From assembly GCF_022539505.1 (NCBI RefSeq), contig NW_025899960.1:248001-312000 (forward strand): a stretch of DNA of 64,000 nucleotides. Direction: 5' to 3'. Below the pieces are notes generated by a model, which worked only from the letters and a program-made list of their open reading frames with translations, was not told the DNA's origin and made no database searches. The DNA comes from Lolium rigidum (lineage: Eukaryota; Streptophyta; Magnoliopsida; Poales; Poaceae). Position 1 is the stretch's first letter. Each line of letters opens with the position of its first letter. Positions 40,418 through 52,519 of this stretch are shown here, in pieces. The position numbers were made by a program, and so were the translations under genes.

Positions 40418-43400
40418 CTACATCTTCAACCTTGGCATCCAAGTGATCCATCTCTTTCTCGAACCAAAGACTTCCTTAGCTACTTGTTCCAGCACTCTTG
40501 CACAGAATTCCAACTTGTTCTTAGCGTCCTCCTTCACCTGCAAACAATTCCACGAATTAATATAATAGCAGATTTTTAGAATAACAATATAAGGTTCTTC
40601 AGGCCACGTTTTTTCAAAGCATGCCAAATTTCTGGTTTTCCATATACTCCAGATAACTGCAGCAACCACAACAGCAAGGATCTCCTTCTTCTTCCCTCCA
40701 AAGTTTTTCAACCAAGTGGAAATACAGTGATCAGCCGAATCAAAATGAAAATTAAAACCAAATGTGCAACTAACCACATTCCAAATGTACCTAGCCAGAG
40801 GGCATTTGAAGAAAAGATGATCAATACTTTCGTTACACCCACAAAAGAGACATTTTTTCTCACATTTTCCTCCCCTTTTCAGCAAAACATCTCTTGTAAG
40901 TATACTCTTTTTTAGCATCAACCACAGGAAAGTCTTGATTCTAAGGGGTATTTTAACCTTCCACATAAATTTGTAGGGTACCACTTCATTACATTGCATG
41001 GCTAAGTACATAGATTTAACCGAAAATTCTCCTGTGTTAGTTAGTTTCCAAACCAACTTGTCAGGTTCATTATTCAGTATAACCCTTTCCAACATTTTTT
41101 TAGATTAAACCAATGTACTCTAAGTTCCCCAACCATAGCTCTTCTAAATCTTAGCATCCCCACTCCTGTCTCAAAGACTTCTTTCACTGTCACATTCCTA
41201 TTCATGGAGACCAAAAACAATCTTGGGAAGGATTTTGCTAGACAAGAAGAGCCTATCCAATGGTCTTCCCAAAAACTTGTTTTTGATCCATTCCCAATTT
41301 GAATTTTGCAAAATTGCCAGAAAGTTTTTTTTAACCTCCATCAGCCCCTGCCAGAAATGTGAGTCACCATTTTTGGTGACTTCCTGGCAAAGGGTTTGTT
41401 TCTAGAGATATTTTTTCCTGAGAATTTTTTGCCAAATCCCATCTTCATTCAACAGTTTCCACAGCCACTTAGCTAGTAAAGCAATATTCATCTTCTCCAA
41501 GTCTAGGACCACTAGACCACCTTGGTCTTTTGGATTACATACCGTCTGCCAGTTCACCAGATGATATTTCTTGTGTCCTTCAGTTTCATCCCATAAAAAA
41601 ATGTTCCTAATTCTATCAATCTTTTCTTTTACACCAATTGGCATCCTATAGAAGGAGAGCATATAGAGAGGTACACTGGTCAGGGATGAGTTGATCAGGG
41701 TAACTCTCCCCCCAATTACCAGCATTTTACCCTGCCAAGGTCCTAGCTTATTCCTCATTTTTCCTTCAGTTGAATCCCAATCAGAGTTTTTTAATCTTTT
41801 TTGTTTATTGGTACTCCCAGATATTTCATTTGCAACAACCCAGATTTGCAAGTCAAAATTCTTTCAAAATCTTCTTCTCTGTCCAGAGCCCCTCCTAGAC
41901 AACAAATATCACTCTTAGCAAAATTAATTTTTAAACCTGACATTTGTTCAAAGAGATAGAGGATTACTTTCAAGTTTCTAGCTTGATCAAGATTGTTCTC
42001 TAGGAGGAGAATAGTGTCATCTGCATATTGCAGAATAGCTACCCCCTCCACAAGATCTGTACCTAACCCAGTCAACAAACCCTCCCTTTGAGCTCTTTTC
42101 ACCAGAACAGCAAGGACATCTACAACAAGGTCAAAAAGAATGGGTCAGAGTGGGTCTCCCTGCCTGACACCTTGGTGAGTGGAGAAGTAAGCCCCTATCT
42201 CACCATTAACATTGATCCCTACTTTTCCACTAGTTAGTATCTTCATGATTAAATCAATCTATTTTTGTGGGAATCCTTTTGCCTCCATTGATTGATAGAG
42301 AAAAGGCCATTTGACCTTGTCAAAGACTTTCTCAAAATCAATCTTGAAGAGAACTCCAAACTTTTTATTTTTATGTGCGTCATTCAAAATCTCATGTAAA
42401 ATATTAACCCCCTCCATTATATACCTTCCTTTAATGAAAGCAGTTTGGTTCAAAAGTATAACCTTCCAAATTACCTGAATGAGTCTATTAACCAAGACTC
42501 TTGTTATAATTTTGAAGGATACATTCAATAAGCATATGGGCCTATACTTTTGAATCCTATCTGCATCTGCTCCTTTTGGGACTAAAGTAATAACCCCATA
42601 ATTCAATCTAGCAATATTTAATTCTCCTTTTTGGAAATCATCAAGCAGACCAAATAGATCTTGCTTCACCAATTCCCAGTTTTTCTGGTAGAATTATGCA
42701 TTAAAACCATCTGGCCCAGCTGCTTTATTAGCTACCATTTCAAACACAACCGTTCTTAGCTCCTCCAATGTAAACTCTTTCAGTAAAAACTCCTTGTCCT
42801 CATCATTATTTTTCTCCATATCTGTATCACTAAATCTGATATTATTTAAACCTGGATTACCAAAGAGTTTTTTTATAGAAGTCAATAATATATCTCTTGA
42901 GATTTTCCTAACCTTCTACCAAACCCTCATCCTGATTTAGGCTTGTAATTAAAGTTTTCCTCATTCTTCCATTTTCTTTTGAATGATAGTACCTAGTATT
43001 ATTATCCCCTTCTAGGACTTCATTTTCCTTTGCTCTCTGGATCCATTTGATTTCCTCCTCTTTGAAGATTTTTTTTAATTGGACCCGCAACCCCTTTTTT
43101 ATCTACATTTCTGAATGTGTTAGCCCATATAACTCTTCCCTTTTATCAATTTCATCTAACTGCACTGCTAAAGCTCCTCTCTTCCTCTTATATTCTCCCT
43201 CAATGTTCAAATTCCAACCTTTTAAGGTTTTCCTAAGACATTCAAATCTTTTTTGCCAAATATCAATGTTTTTGTCCCTAGGTAAGTTTTGACCCATACT
43301 GTTTTGATTATTTCTTGGAGGTCAGGTCTCAAGAACCAGCAATTTTCAAATCTAAAAATAGGCTGTGTCTTGGGCTTGAACCCTGATTTGATCAAAATAG

Positions 43401-44082
43401 GAGTGTGATCAGATAGTTCACTGGGAAGAGTTGTTGCACACACCAATGGGAATTTTTCCTCCCATGATGGAGAAACAAGGACTCTATCCAAAAGCTCATA
43501 GGTGGGATCATCATGATTGTTACACCAAGTGAATTTTCTGCTAGAAAGTTTAATTTCCATCAGACCACCCTGCTCAATTACAACATTGAACAGAGGGCTC
43601 CATCTGTTATATCCTCCTGGTTTATTTTTCTCACTATTTTTCCTTGTCATTTTTAAATCTCCAGTGATCAAAATGGGGTAAACTGAGCTCCTAATTACAT
43701 TTACCAATTCCACTAGGAAGTTGGCTTTACCATCTTGTTGTACATCACCATATACCACCACTAAATTCCAAGTAAAGTTGTCTGACTTACTTGCTATAAG
43801 AAATCTAACAAAATAAATCCCTTTTTGCTTGTCCACCACATCATAAGTCTCTTTATTGACACCCAACAAGATTCCACCAGACCTCCCCCTTGAAGGAATA
43901 CCATCCCAGTGGAACTCAAATCCTCCACTAATTTCTTTAAGAAATTTGGTGGGGTATTCTCGCCTCACTGTTTCTTGTATACCAACAAAGTCAAGTTTGT
44001 GATCTCTTATGTTTTGTCTAATATAACTCTTCTTGCTCTCTTCCCCAGTACCTCTACTATTCCACATAAGGCCACTAATCAT
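40418..44082 (-). pseudogene. LINE ORF2 remnant (endonuclease-RT-zf-RVT)
   Basis: From ATG 44082 an intact 286-aa piece (to 43222) covers the endonuclease (GIQETVRREY, SDHTPIL), but the usual GDFN catalytic motif is changed to GDLK. RT pieces follow in shifted frames: 42885-42694 (NKAAGPDGF), 42672-42259 (ICLLNVSFK, TAFIKGRYI, KIDFEKVFDKVKW), 42102-41791 (LQYADDTILLL) and 41851-41402 (thumb region). The zf-RVT domain is at 41095-40418 (CLFCGCNESIDHLFFKCPLARYIW). The frame breaks at roughly 43230, 43100, 42690, 42250 and 41830 rule out a functional product. Confidence 0.88.
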
Positions 44083-44270
44083 TTAAAACTTTCTTTTTTC
44101 CCCTCCTACACATCATCCTAGTCTTGATGAGGGTTTTACAGTGAAACTCCACAGGAGCCACCTCCCCCTCCATCCCTTTCCTCTCTTTATTAGTACAAGG
44201 TGTGACTAAATTGTCAGTCATAACTACACAATCTTCTTTGCCCAATTTTAGAATATCCAGCAGAACTTGG

Positions 44271-47200
44271 TCAAAAGCATCTGGCTGGTTGTCCATGTCT
44301 ACTGGGTATTCTTTCTTTCCAGGATCCTCTTATTAAAACTAAATTTGTCTCTATCATATCTAAAGTGGTGCCAAGATCAATCCCAACCTTGCTAGAAATA
44401 TCTAATATACCATGATCAGAAGTGTTAGCAAGAGTGAGGAGAGTATTGTCACTAACTTGTGCTGATTGAAGATTCTTCTGCATGGCAATTTTTTTTGCCC
44501 TGTCCATGATAGGAACATCACTTTTTGGGGAAAGTATATTGCTGAATCTGTTCCCATTTGCCTCTTCTATTTCCTCCAGTATCCCAACTTCCTTATTCTT
44601 CTTTTTTCCAAAGTTTGGTGATTTCCCTTCCTCAACATTCTTGACTTTTGTTGTCATGCTCAAGGAATAATCAGACCTCCTATCTCCCTCGTCATCATAA
44701 ATATCTACTTTCTCATTTATTTCTAGATTTTTAGTTTGGTACTCCATTTCCTGGTCATTCTCGTTAACATTGTCACCAGTTTCTTCTGTAGATCATTACT
44801 TCCTTCTCCCCCAGCTTGGACTCCTTCCCCTACCAAATCTTCCTTAGCTTGTAGATGTGTTGAGCTTTGGACTGAGACTGATCCTTTCTTTTTGGTCAGA
44901 GCAATTGCATCCAAATCATTTTGTCTTTTCATTTCCTCTTCTCTTTCCTCCAATGCCTTTACTTGCCTGTATGTGCCCCTCTCTGGCTGCCCCTTCATTT
45001 TCTTCAATTCTTTGCCTTTTTCCTCTTCCATCCCCCAACTCTTGAAACAGAGTGTCTTCCATTTCATCAAATTCCTGTATGTATTCTTCCTCTGGCCTTA
45101 GCCACCCCTCTTCAATCACCTGCTCAACTTGGAAGTATATGTAGTAGATCATTAGCTTTTTAGTGGTAAGTTTTGTCATGGCAGGGATGTTCTTGTAATT
45201 GATCACTCCAACCAAGAAACTTATGTTGCCATCCCTCCTAAAAGCTTCCATGTCCACCTCAATAACTTGCCCAAGTGTTGAGCCCACTTCACAAATTCCT
45301 TGATAATTTTTCAGTGCCTTTGGAACTCTCTTAGCCCTAACCCATACTGTATCCAGTTTACCAGCTGCAAGGTTTTCATCTGACCATTGCTTGACATTCA
45401 CCTTGATGTGAGCACCCCTCAGAGTGACCCAGTCATAGATTGAAACTTCATTTATCCTAGCAGCTGATGGGAAGTTGACCAAGAATCTGCCTGCTGAAAC
45501 TTCCTTTGCTTGCCAAGTCCATTTCCATGGATATGTTCTTCCAAGACACATCAGTAACAATTCTTCATCAACATGAAAGTCCACTTCTTTGACTTTAACA
45601 ATTGCTATGGATTTTCCTTTCTCCTCAGCCCCATCACCTTCTTTAGCATGTTCAGCAACAAAGCAGCACAGGCCAGGTCCTCCAAATCCAACCAGATTTG
45701 CAGTTGGATTTTTTTGTTTGAGTCAAGCACACCTCATGGATTGGTGTCCTTTGCCACAGTTGACACATTCAATCTCTTCCTTGCAATCTTTTGAAGTATG
45801 GCCTTTCTTCCCACATTTGTTGCAAAGCAGGTTATCATCTCCAGTATTCTTCTTCCCTGCTATCTCTGTTTCTGAACTTGATCCTATCTGCACTTGCCGT
45901 GTTGTCCCAGATGAAGCAACAACTGTTGTGGCAGAGACTGTAGTCCTTTCATCAACACCTTTGTTTTGGCCAGTTCAGACCCCTGCTGAGCTAGCAGGCG
46001 TTGCTCTCTGCACATAATATATGTTCTGCCCTTGGTAATGATCTCTATCTCCAGCTCTTCCTCCTTGATTCTGGCTATTACCAAACTGACCAGCTCCTTG
46101 TCCATAAGAGCCTCTCCCTTGATTGTTGAACTGTCCTTGCCCTCTCCCAAATCTCCGAGAATTGGGAAACTGGTTTCCTCCAAACTGTCCAGAACGAGAG
46201 AAGGGTGGACGTTGAAAGGAGTTACCTCTGTATCCACCATACTGTTGTTGTCTGCCTGGTCCTCCTTCATCTCTGCCATAGTTTCCTCCTCCTCCCAAGC
46301 TCTCATACCTCTCTCCCATTTCAGTCGGAGAAACCCTAGTCTCGCGCTCCCACCAACTCCCTAGTAAGCTGTCTATTTACCCTTGTGGAAAGATCTCTTC
46401 AGACAGAGATGTTGCTGTCCGTGCTTTATACCAGCTCATGGCTTGCTCTGGGTATGTTCCTGGTGGGCTGAACTTGGGCTTCCCCGAACCACCAACCAAC
46501 CCACAAGATGGCATTGTCTTTATGGAAACTTTTATTCCAATAAAGCAGTCAATGTCATCTCCTAGCTTCCTAAAAGGTCTTTTACAAGCTGTGATGACAG
46601 AGTCACCTGCTGGTGGCCTTAACAGCACAGGAGCAGGGTCTGTCATTCCTAAAGCTTTTCTTGCCTCTAGGAAGGGATTTAAATTTTGCCTAACAGCTTT
46701 CCCTCGACAGATTTTAAACCAACTAGGATCTAATTCTTCTGGGAGAGTTTATTTAACATGTTCTGCTGGATCATGTTGCAAAGAAGGAATATTTCTATGT
46801 TCTAATTCAGCAAAGCTTGTTTCTCTTCCTAAACTAGATATTTTGTGAGCATGATCCTCTGACCTTTTCTGACTACTAACGGTTCTCTTGTTACTCATTC
46901 CTCTTTTATCCATTGCAATGGCAAGATAAACACCAAAGCATATGGGAAGAATTTCATGAGAATCAAAGTCAGATAGAACAGAAACAACATCCTCCTCTCC
47001 TTCCGAGAGATCACAAAGAACATGAAAACTATTGTTGTGTTTCCTATGACACATACCTTTCACAGCACTTCCTGGCACCCTTCCTTGAAAGGTACTTCGA
47101 ACTGAACATACTTCTTCCCTCCCAACAGGCGCCTGGTGATGCGCTTGAACCTTGCCATTATTGAAATAGCAGTCAGGTCTTCCTTCTTCATTGGCGGAAG

Positions 47201-48008
47201 GTTCCTTTATGATCGAACGTGTTGTTGATGTAAATCGCATCTTCTGTTGGAGGCTGAGACCATCCTGTTGGAGTTGGTGGTCTGACAAGGTTTGGACCCA
47301 GCAGCTCTGAGACTCTGCGGTTTGGAGGCGCCGACAGAGCCATAATCCCCACCGGCGTCGCCCTCAACAGCTCCAAACCTTCCACAGCTTCTCGCATCAT
47401 CTTCTCGCTCTCTGTCCTTCTGTGGAAGACTCTGCGAGCCCCTTCTGGTTCTTCCATTTTCAGTGTTGTCCTTCTTCCTTGTGTCGCCCCCAGAAATAGC
47501 ATCGGTGCAGGTACCAGACAATGAGAGAGATGTCAGACAAGGGGGTACCTCCAAATTCTGTACAGCTTTCCCAGGCCATGAGTCGACCTCTCGAGCCCAT
47601 CCATGGAGAATCTCAGTGATTCCCCCTGCAGCTGAGCCAAAATTGTTCAGCAGCGCCAGATGCGCCATCCCTGCTGACTCACGGGATGTTCTCTAGCTCC
47701 TCCAACCCATGTCTCGCCATCTCCCGCATTGGGTCGTATGGGTCCTTGAGATCCAGCATCCCATGTGCCGGCTTGATCTGCTCCTCGATCCCCTGCCCAG
47801 ATAACTGCGGACGCCATCCTTTGGCCATCTGCTCGACGACCCAAGGTGAGGCGAGGCAGATCTGAAGCATGATGAGCTTCCGCCGTAGCTTGGTATGCCT
47901 CCGTTCCTCCGCGGCTTTCGCCTCTTCTTCTCTCCTGACCCTCTCCGCGCCGAGCCTTCTCTCCTCCGCAAAGGACATCATCACCAAGGACCACTTCGAC
48001 TCCGCCAT
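44271..48008 (-). pseudogene. LINE ORF1 remnant with two zinc knuckles
   Basis: ORF1 is broken into pieces. The start is probably ATG 48008, with an Arg/Glu-rich N-terminal 109 aa. Two adjacent CCHC knuckles are encoded at about 45725-45830 (CNKCGKKGHTSKDC and CVNCGKGHQSMRC), followed by a stop. A DUF4283-like segment lies at 45584-44916 and the charged C-terminal tail at 44747-44271. The two-knuckle design differs from the one-knuckle ORF1 of the intact LINE. Confidence 0.75.
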
Positions 48009-48164
48009 CTCCGCTAGGCACTGGGGTTCCCGCCGGCGAGATCAGGGAGTGGGGGAGGCGGTGGCGGTGGAAGATTTTGAAATCGCCGTGGTGGGGGAGA
48101 GAGGAAGGGACATGGACGCGTTTTAAATAAGTTGTGTTATATTGTTGTGGTTTATGTTTTGATA

Positions 48165-48340
48165 GAGAGAACCAACCTGAGGTTGGGTGGTTAGGAGGGT
48201 GGTTGTACCCTCAACCCACCAAAGTTTAAACCCCAGGTTTGACATCTGTTGTATCATAAATGCGGAATATTTATTCAGTGGGAGGCGACGTTCTCGTCGA
48301 CAGCAAGACGCCTCAAGATCTGATGAGGTGACTAGAAATT
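48165..48340 (+). mobile_element. tRNA-like SINE fragment
   Basis: A polymerase III A-box-like TGGTTAGGAGGG lies at 48188-48199 and a B-box-like AGTTTAAACCCC at 48223-48234, 35 bp apart, followed by a short body with GGGAGGCGACGTTCTCGTCG. This is the arrangement of tRNA-derived SINEs. The 3' end is unclear and the B box departs from consensus, so it is probably an inactive copy. Confidence 0.55.
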
Positions 48341-49094
48341 ATTCTATACGCCTCAAGCCATATCTCTATAATATTTCGTGTATTTTATTTTTTTCGTAGA
48401 ACTTTAATAAAAAAAGTTTCAGTATCATTGTTTGTCTTGGCAAACTTTGATAGGTTCATTTAATAGTATGTCCTTATATGGCATGATTTTAGTGATCCTT
48501 GGAAATTCGAACAATTTAAACATTAGTTAGATCTAAGAGTGAAACATGTCAAATGTGGAAGTGTCATAAGGATCTAAGAGTTAGATTTGATGACGAAGTA
48601 TGGACTACAACGGAAGCGTGGAGGATGCCAAGGTTTATTCGTGAACTAATAAACATCGTTAACTAGATTACTGACTCTAGTGCAAGTGGTATACTAAATG
48701 AGTTATGCCCTAGAGACAATAATAATAAGATTTATTTATCGATAAATGCATGTTTATTATTAAGTTTATCGCATGCATCACCTTGCCTTGCTCTTATGCA
48801 GTATTACAAAATAAGATCCATATTATACAAGTATAGAATGAAAAGACATTATATAGATGGTAATACACAGTCAGACAAATGCATATGTAGATCTAACACA
48901 ACCATACTAGACTATACAAGTTCACTATTATACAATTTCAGTTAACAAATAATCTATAGATGTGAAATAACTAAAAAACCACATTCAGTACATACTGCAT
49001 AACCAAATCTAAACTACAAGACTGCCCTAATAGCAAATTAAATAACAAATAAACCCTGCATATATAGATCTAACAAGTTAATAAATCAAACAAT
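48341..49094. other. AT-rich intergenic, nothing recognised
   Basis: AT-rich DNA with many stops in all frames. I see no gene, inverted termini or tandem repeat. Confidence 0.5.
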
Positions 49095-49565
49095 TCATTT
49101 GAAGGATTTAAGAAAAACGGATGATTGATTAACAACCTGCTTTGCGAGGGAGCAGAGGCGGCGCCGGTACCTACTGGCTCGGGAGGCTGTGCATCTACAC
49201 TCGTGCCGATGAAGAAGACGTGGTGATGCAGATGCATCGTGTCGCCGATGTGGATGTACATCGCACTGGAGATGCAGCGTTAGCTCCGACCAGATGCGCT
49301 TTTTGGTATAGCTAGCAAGAACAAAAGAGAAGGTGACCGCTGTTGTGGGGAGTGTTGTGTGGTCCGGAGATGGCTGCTCCCTTTTATAAGATAGGGTTCC
49401 ACAAAATGGGCCCTGACAGGCCCTGAACATCACACATGGGATTTGGGAGAAAATGTGTGCGACATTCACAAACGACATTCACAAACGATAGATGCCAGAT
49501 AAATCGTTTGCGACTATTGGAAAGCGTGTGCGATGTGACAATCTTCGCAAACGGTAAATGATAGG
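49095..49565. repeat. Possible DNA-transposon subterminal region
   Basis: Between 49450 and 49565 the motif GTTTGCGA, CACAAACGA or TCGCAAACG recurs at least five times on both strands within about 115 bp. Clustered short motifs of this kind are typical of CACTA transposon subterminal regions, but no CACTA terminus was found. The open frame 49478-49095 has no recognised domain. Confidence 0.3.
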
Positions 49566-51340
49566 AAAATTGCGTGAGAGAAGTACACTTACAATTGCGA
49601 TATTTTTCTAAATATACATAAATTTATAATGCATGTAAAATGCATACATGAACTTTGTACTTTATTAACATGAATTCCCGCATATTTTCAACATATATGA
49701 TGATAATACTATGTTTTATATTGATCTACGGGGATCAACCAACAATCCCCTTTATTTGGGTTATAACTCTGCAGAACAGGAAACACCTGTTTTGTGTATT
49801 TTTTCAATTTCAGAGACCTATATGAAATCAAATCAAGTTAGGATTTCGGGGACGTCAATATTTCATCACGAGAAGTACCTGTAGCACTTCGACCTCACGG
49901 GGGAGACCGGGAGGCCCAAAAGAGGGGTGCTGGCGTGCCCATACAGGGAGGGCGTGCCACCCATGCTCTTTTGGCGCTCAGTCCTCCGTTTGGCCTAAAT
50001 CTTTCACTCACGTCCTTTGTTTGACCTATAAACCAATATATATGTCGCCCAAGGCTTCCTTGAGGAGAGCGCCGCAGAAACACAGAAACACAAAAACAGA
50101 GGCTGCGCCAATGAAGATTGGAGGGGGAAACTCCGCCGGAGCCACCGTCGGAGGGATCCCAACATTCTCCAAAATGTTCATCATCAACGCCATCATCAAG
50201 GGGGAGTAGTCCACCTCTGGACTACATGTTTGTGGCAGTAGCTTGAACTATTTCTCTCATGTTCCTCATAGTTCTTCGTACCATATGAGCAATCCAACAT
50301 GTTTATGGTCATATATGTAATTCCTATGTGGTGAATCCTTATTGTATGATATTATGCTATGAGATCTGATCATATTATGTATGAGATGTATTGATATATG
50401 CATATTATGTACCCCATTCTTAAGTATTGGTTCTGGTCCAACTTTTATGCAAGATCGCTTGTGGGGTGATGTGTGTATTAGATGGAGTAGCATGGTTTTA
50501 GTGATTGGAAAATGACAACAAATTCAAGATCTATTATGGCTTTGCCTTTTCTTTTGCTACCTCACTAGGGATAAATTGAATGCATGTGCTATGTTCGTCA
50601 CGTGACAGAAGTGATGATCTTGTTTGTTCAAGGCAGCATATTTGATATTTGAACATCATGTCAAAGTATTTATGGCTATGCTCTATTAATTGTTAATATA
50701 AGATTGCATGGATTTTTCTCTTTTTGTGGAGTATAAGAGAGATGTGTAGCATCATCTCTATGTTAGGACGTGATGCCCATATGAATGTGTATCTTACACA
50801 TATTAGAGTTATGTTCTTTATATCTCATTGATGAATTATTATTGTCCACTACAACTTAAAAGATAGAATAGTCAAGTGAATCCATGAACCTCGGTCCAAT
50901 TTTATCATAAGAAACACATTTCGATTGCATTTATCTTATTTTCTATTTGCTGCATTATTTTAATCCAAAAATACCAAAAATAATTACTTATCTTATTTGC
51001 ACAAAAAACCTAAAAAACAATCAACATTTAGTGTTTTTACTTAGCTTACTTTATTTGTTTAATTTTACTTTACTTTAGTTACTACTTTGTGTTACTCTTA
51101 CTAATACGAAATTTTATGCTTAACAACCACACGGTGGAGTTGGGACACGAGCCTTTATTTTACTTTGCAGGATTTCTAGAAAAAGAGGAGGAGGGGACAG
51201 CTCTTTGTCTAATTCCCCTGACAGTTCGATATAACTCTTGAGTCACCCTTGTGGGAAAAATCTCTTTCTAACTACACACTCTTCACTTGGAGTCCCAACG
51301 TTATCAATTTACAAACTATAAGACAACAAAATGACATTTC
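49566..51340 (+). repeat. LTR-like sequence, plus orientation
   Basis: A GC-richer segment at 49890-50215 contains CCTATAAACC (about 50024) as a TATA candidate, followed by an AT-rich tail to ACTTGGAGTCCCAACG near 51300. The order matches Triticeae Gypsy LTRs read on the plus strand. Neither boundary is fixed, and no coding region adjoins it. No gene is seen in the interval. Confidence 0.45.
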
Positions 51341-51348
51341 GTACATTT

Positions 51349-51350
<2 letters not shown>

Positions 51351-51381
<31 letters not shown>
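51351..51381. repeat. (AT)n microsatellite
   Basis: About 15 AT dinucleotides in uninterrupted order. Confidence 0.95.
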
Positions 51382-51384
<3 letters not shown>

Positions 51385-51394
51385 AAATCATAAA

Positions 51395-52498
51395 TGCTAC
51401 TGTAGCAACAGTAAAAAAAAATAAAATAAAAATTTCCTGCTGTGCCTGCCAAGAAGAACAAGCATGAAGACTTCAAGCATGCAAGGTGTGCCCGAGAAGA
51501 TTGCCACGAATACGTGCTCTCCAGTAGCACCAATAATATGGCCGGTACTGTACCGCACAGTATCACCAATTATATGGCTGGTACTGTATTACACAGTATC
51601 ACCAATTATATGGCCAATAATGTATCACACAGTACGACCAATAATATGACGAATACTGTGACACCAACCGTGTCCACGTGGTGCCACGAAGAGAAGCGCC
51701 GAGAAGGGCCACGAAGGGGTGCTGGAGGCCTCTCTCCTCCCTATAAAAGGGGAGCCATGCCTCAGAAGATGGACACCAACCAGAAGAGCAAGCAACCAGT
51801 ATCCAGAAGCAACCCAGCAAATCAGTCGTAGTAGTAGTAGTTTTTCTCTAGAATAAGAAGCCTCCATAGAAGAAGGCGCTTGTAAGATATATCCGGGGAA
51901 GTTGTAAGGTAATTCCTCTATCCGTCTGTAAACCCTTCAGGGGTTCCCGAAAGGGAAACTCGTATGTAAATTATATTGTGGAAATGAAGTAGTTCTGTGT
52001 GTTTCCCTTGATCTTTTTATCATATTTATATGGGATAGGTTTTTATGCTAAGGATCCTATAGGAGAAATCTCTGCGTGTAGTTCTCTGTTAAGCCCTGCA
52101 TGTGGCGTTAGAACGAGAAGCGTAGCCGTAGAGAAGTGTTCCCTTCGGGTGGAACTGCACGGGAAGACGATAAAAATCAACCCATATAAACTTGGCTAAA
52201 AACATCTAGGGAAAGAAACTTAGGCTGCTACGAAGCAATACAATGATAAATACGGGGAGTACTGAGTAGGACTTATACACCACTGCGCACACCGCTGAAA
52301 GTACCGTCGGCCTCGCCAGCCTCCAAGATCCTGCAAAAATCCATAAAATAATCTTAAAATTCAATAATTTTTAATCAGCTTATTTTAATTTCGAATTTAT
52401 TAGTAAATTAATTTTAATTTCTAAGCATATCACGTGAATTTGTGTGTGTCAATTTTTTATAAGCGTAAATTTGTGTAATATCGTAGTTTGTGTATATT
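51395..52498 (+). repeat. LTR with adjacent primer binding site
   Basis: TGGTATCAGAGC at 52499-52510, the usual plant initiator-Met tRNA primer binding site, follows this block immediately. A TATA box (CTATAAAAGG) is near 51741. The left boundary is approximate and the right terminus does not show a clear CA. After the PBS only a few bases of the internal region survive before the LTR fragment at 52520. No gene. Confidence 0.6.
51528..51665. repeat. 36-bp minisatellite in the LTR, 3.8 copies
   Basis: Units begin at 51528, 51564, 51600 and 51636 (partial), each CACCAATWATATGG-like then ACTGTA...CACAGTAT. It lies upstream of the TATA box, in the LTR promoter region, and could hold repeated regulatory sites. 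Confidence 0.9.
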
Positions 52499-52510
52499 GG
52501 TATCAGAGCT
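52499..52510 (+). other. Primer binding site, initiator-Met type
   Basis: TGGTATCAGAGC, complementary to the 3' end of plant initiator-Met tRNA, at the border of the LTR at 51395-52498. Confidence 0.8.
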
Positions 52511-52519
52511 AGTGTTCAA

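Larger units (their letters stand above)
40141..48124 (-). mobile_element. Full-length but decayed LINE
   Basis: A 7,984-bp element bounded by a 14-bp target-site duplication. The two-ORF order on the minus strand is the same as in the LINE at 16921-23786, but both ORFs carry many stops and frameshifts. The 5' leader starts at 48124, and the 3' end at 40141 has a short T-run on the plus strand in place of a long A-tail. It is older than the intact LINE, and its sequence is clearly diverged, so it is a different subfamily. It lies about 280 bp upstream of the MATH-BTB start codon. Confidence 0.9.

Noticed and set aside
51309..51569. 86-aa ORF with a Tyr-Ile run
   Set aside because: It is a translation of the (AT)n microsatellite.
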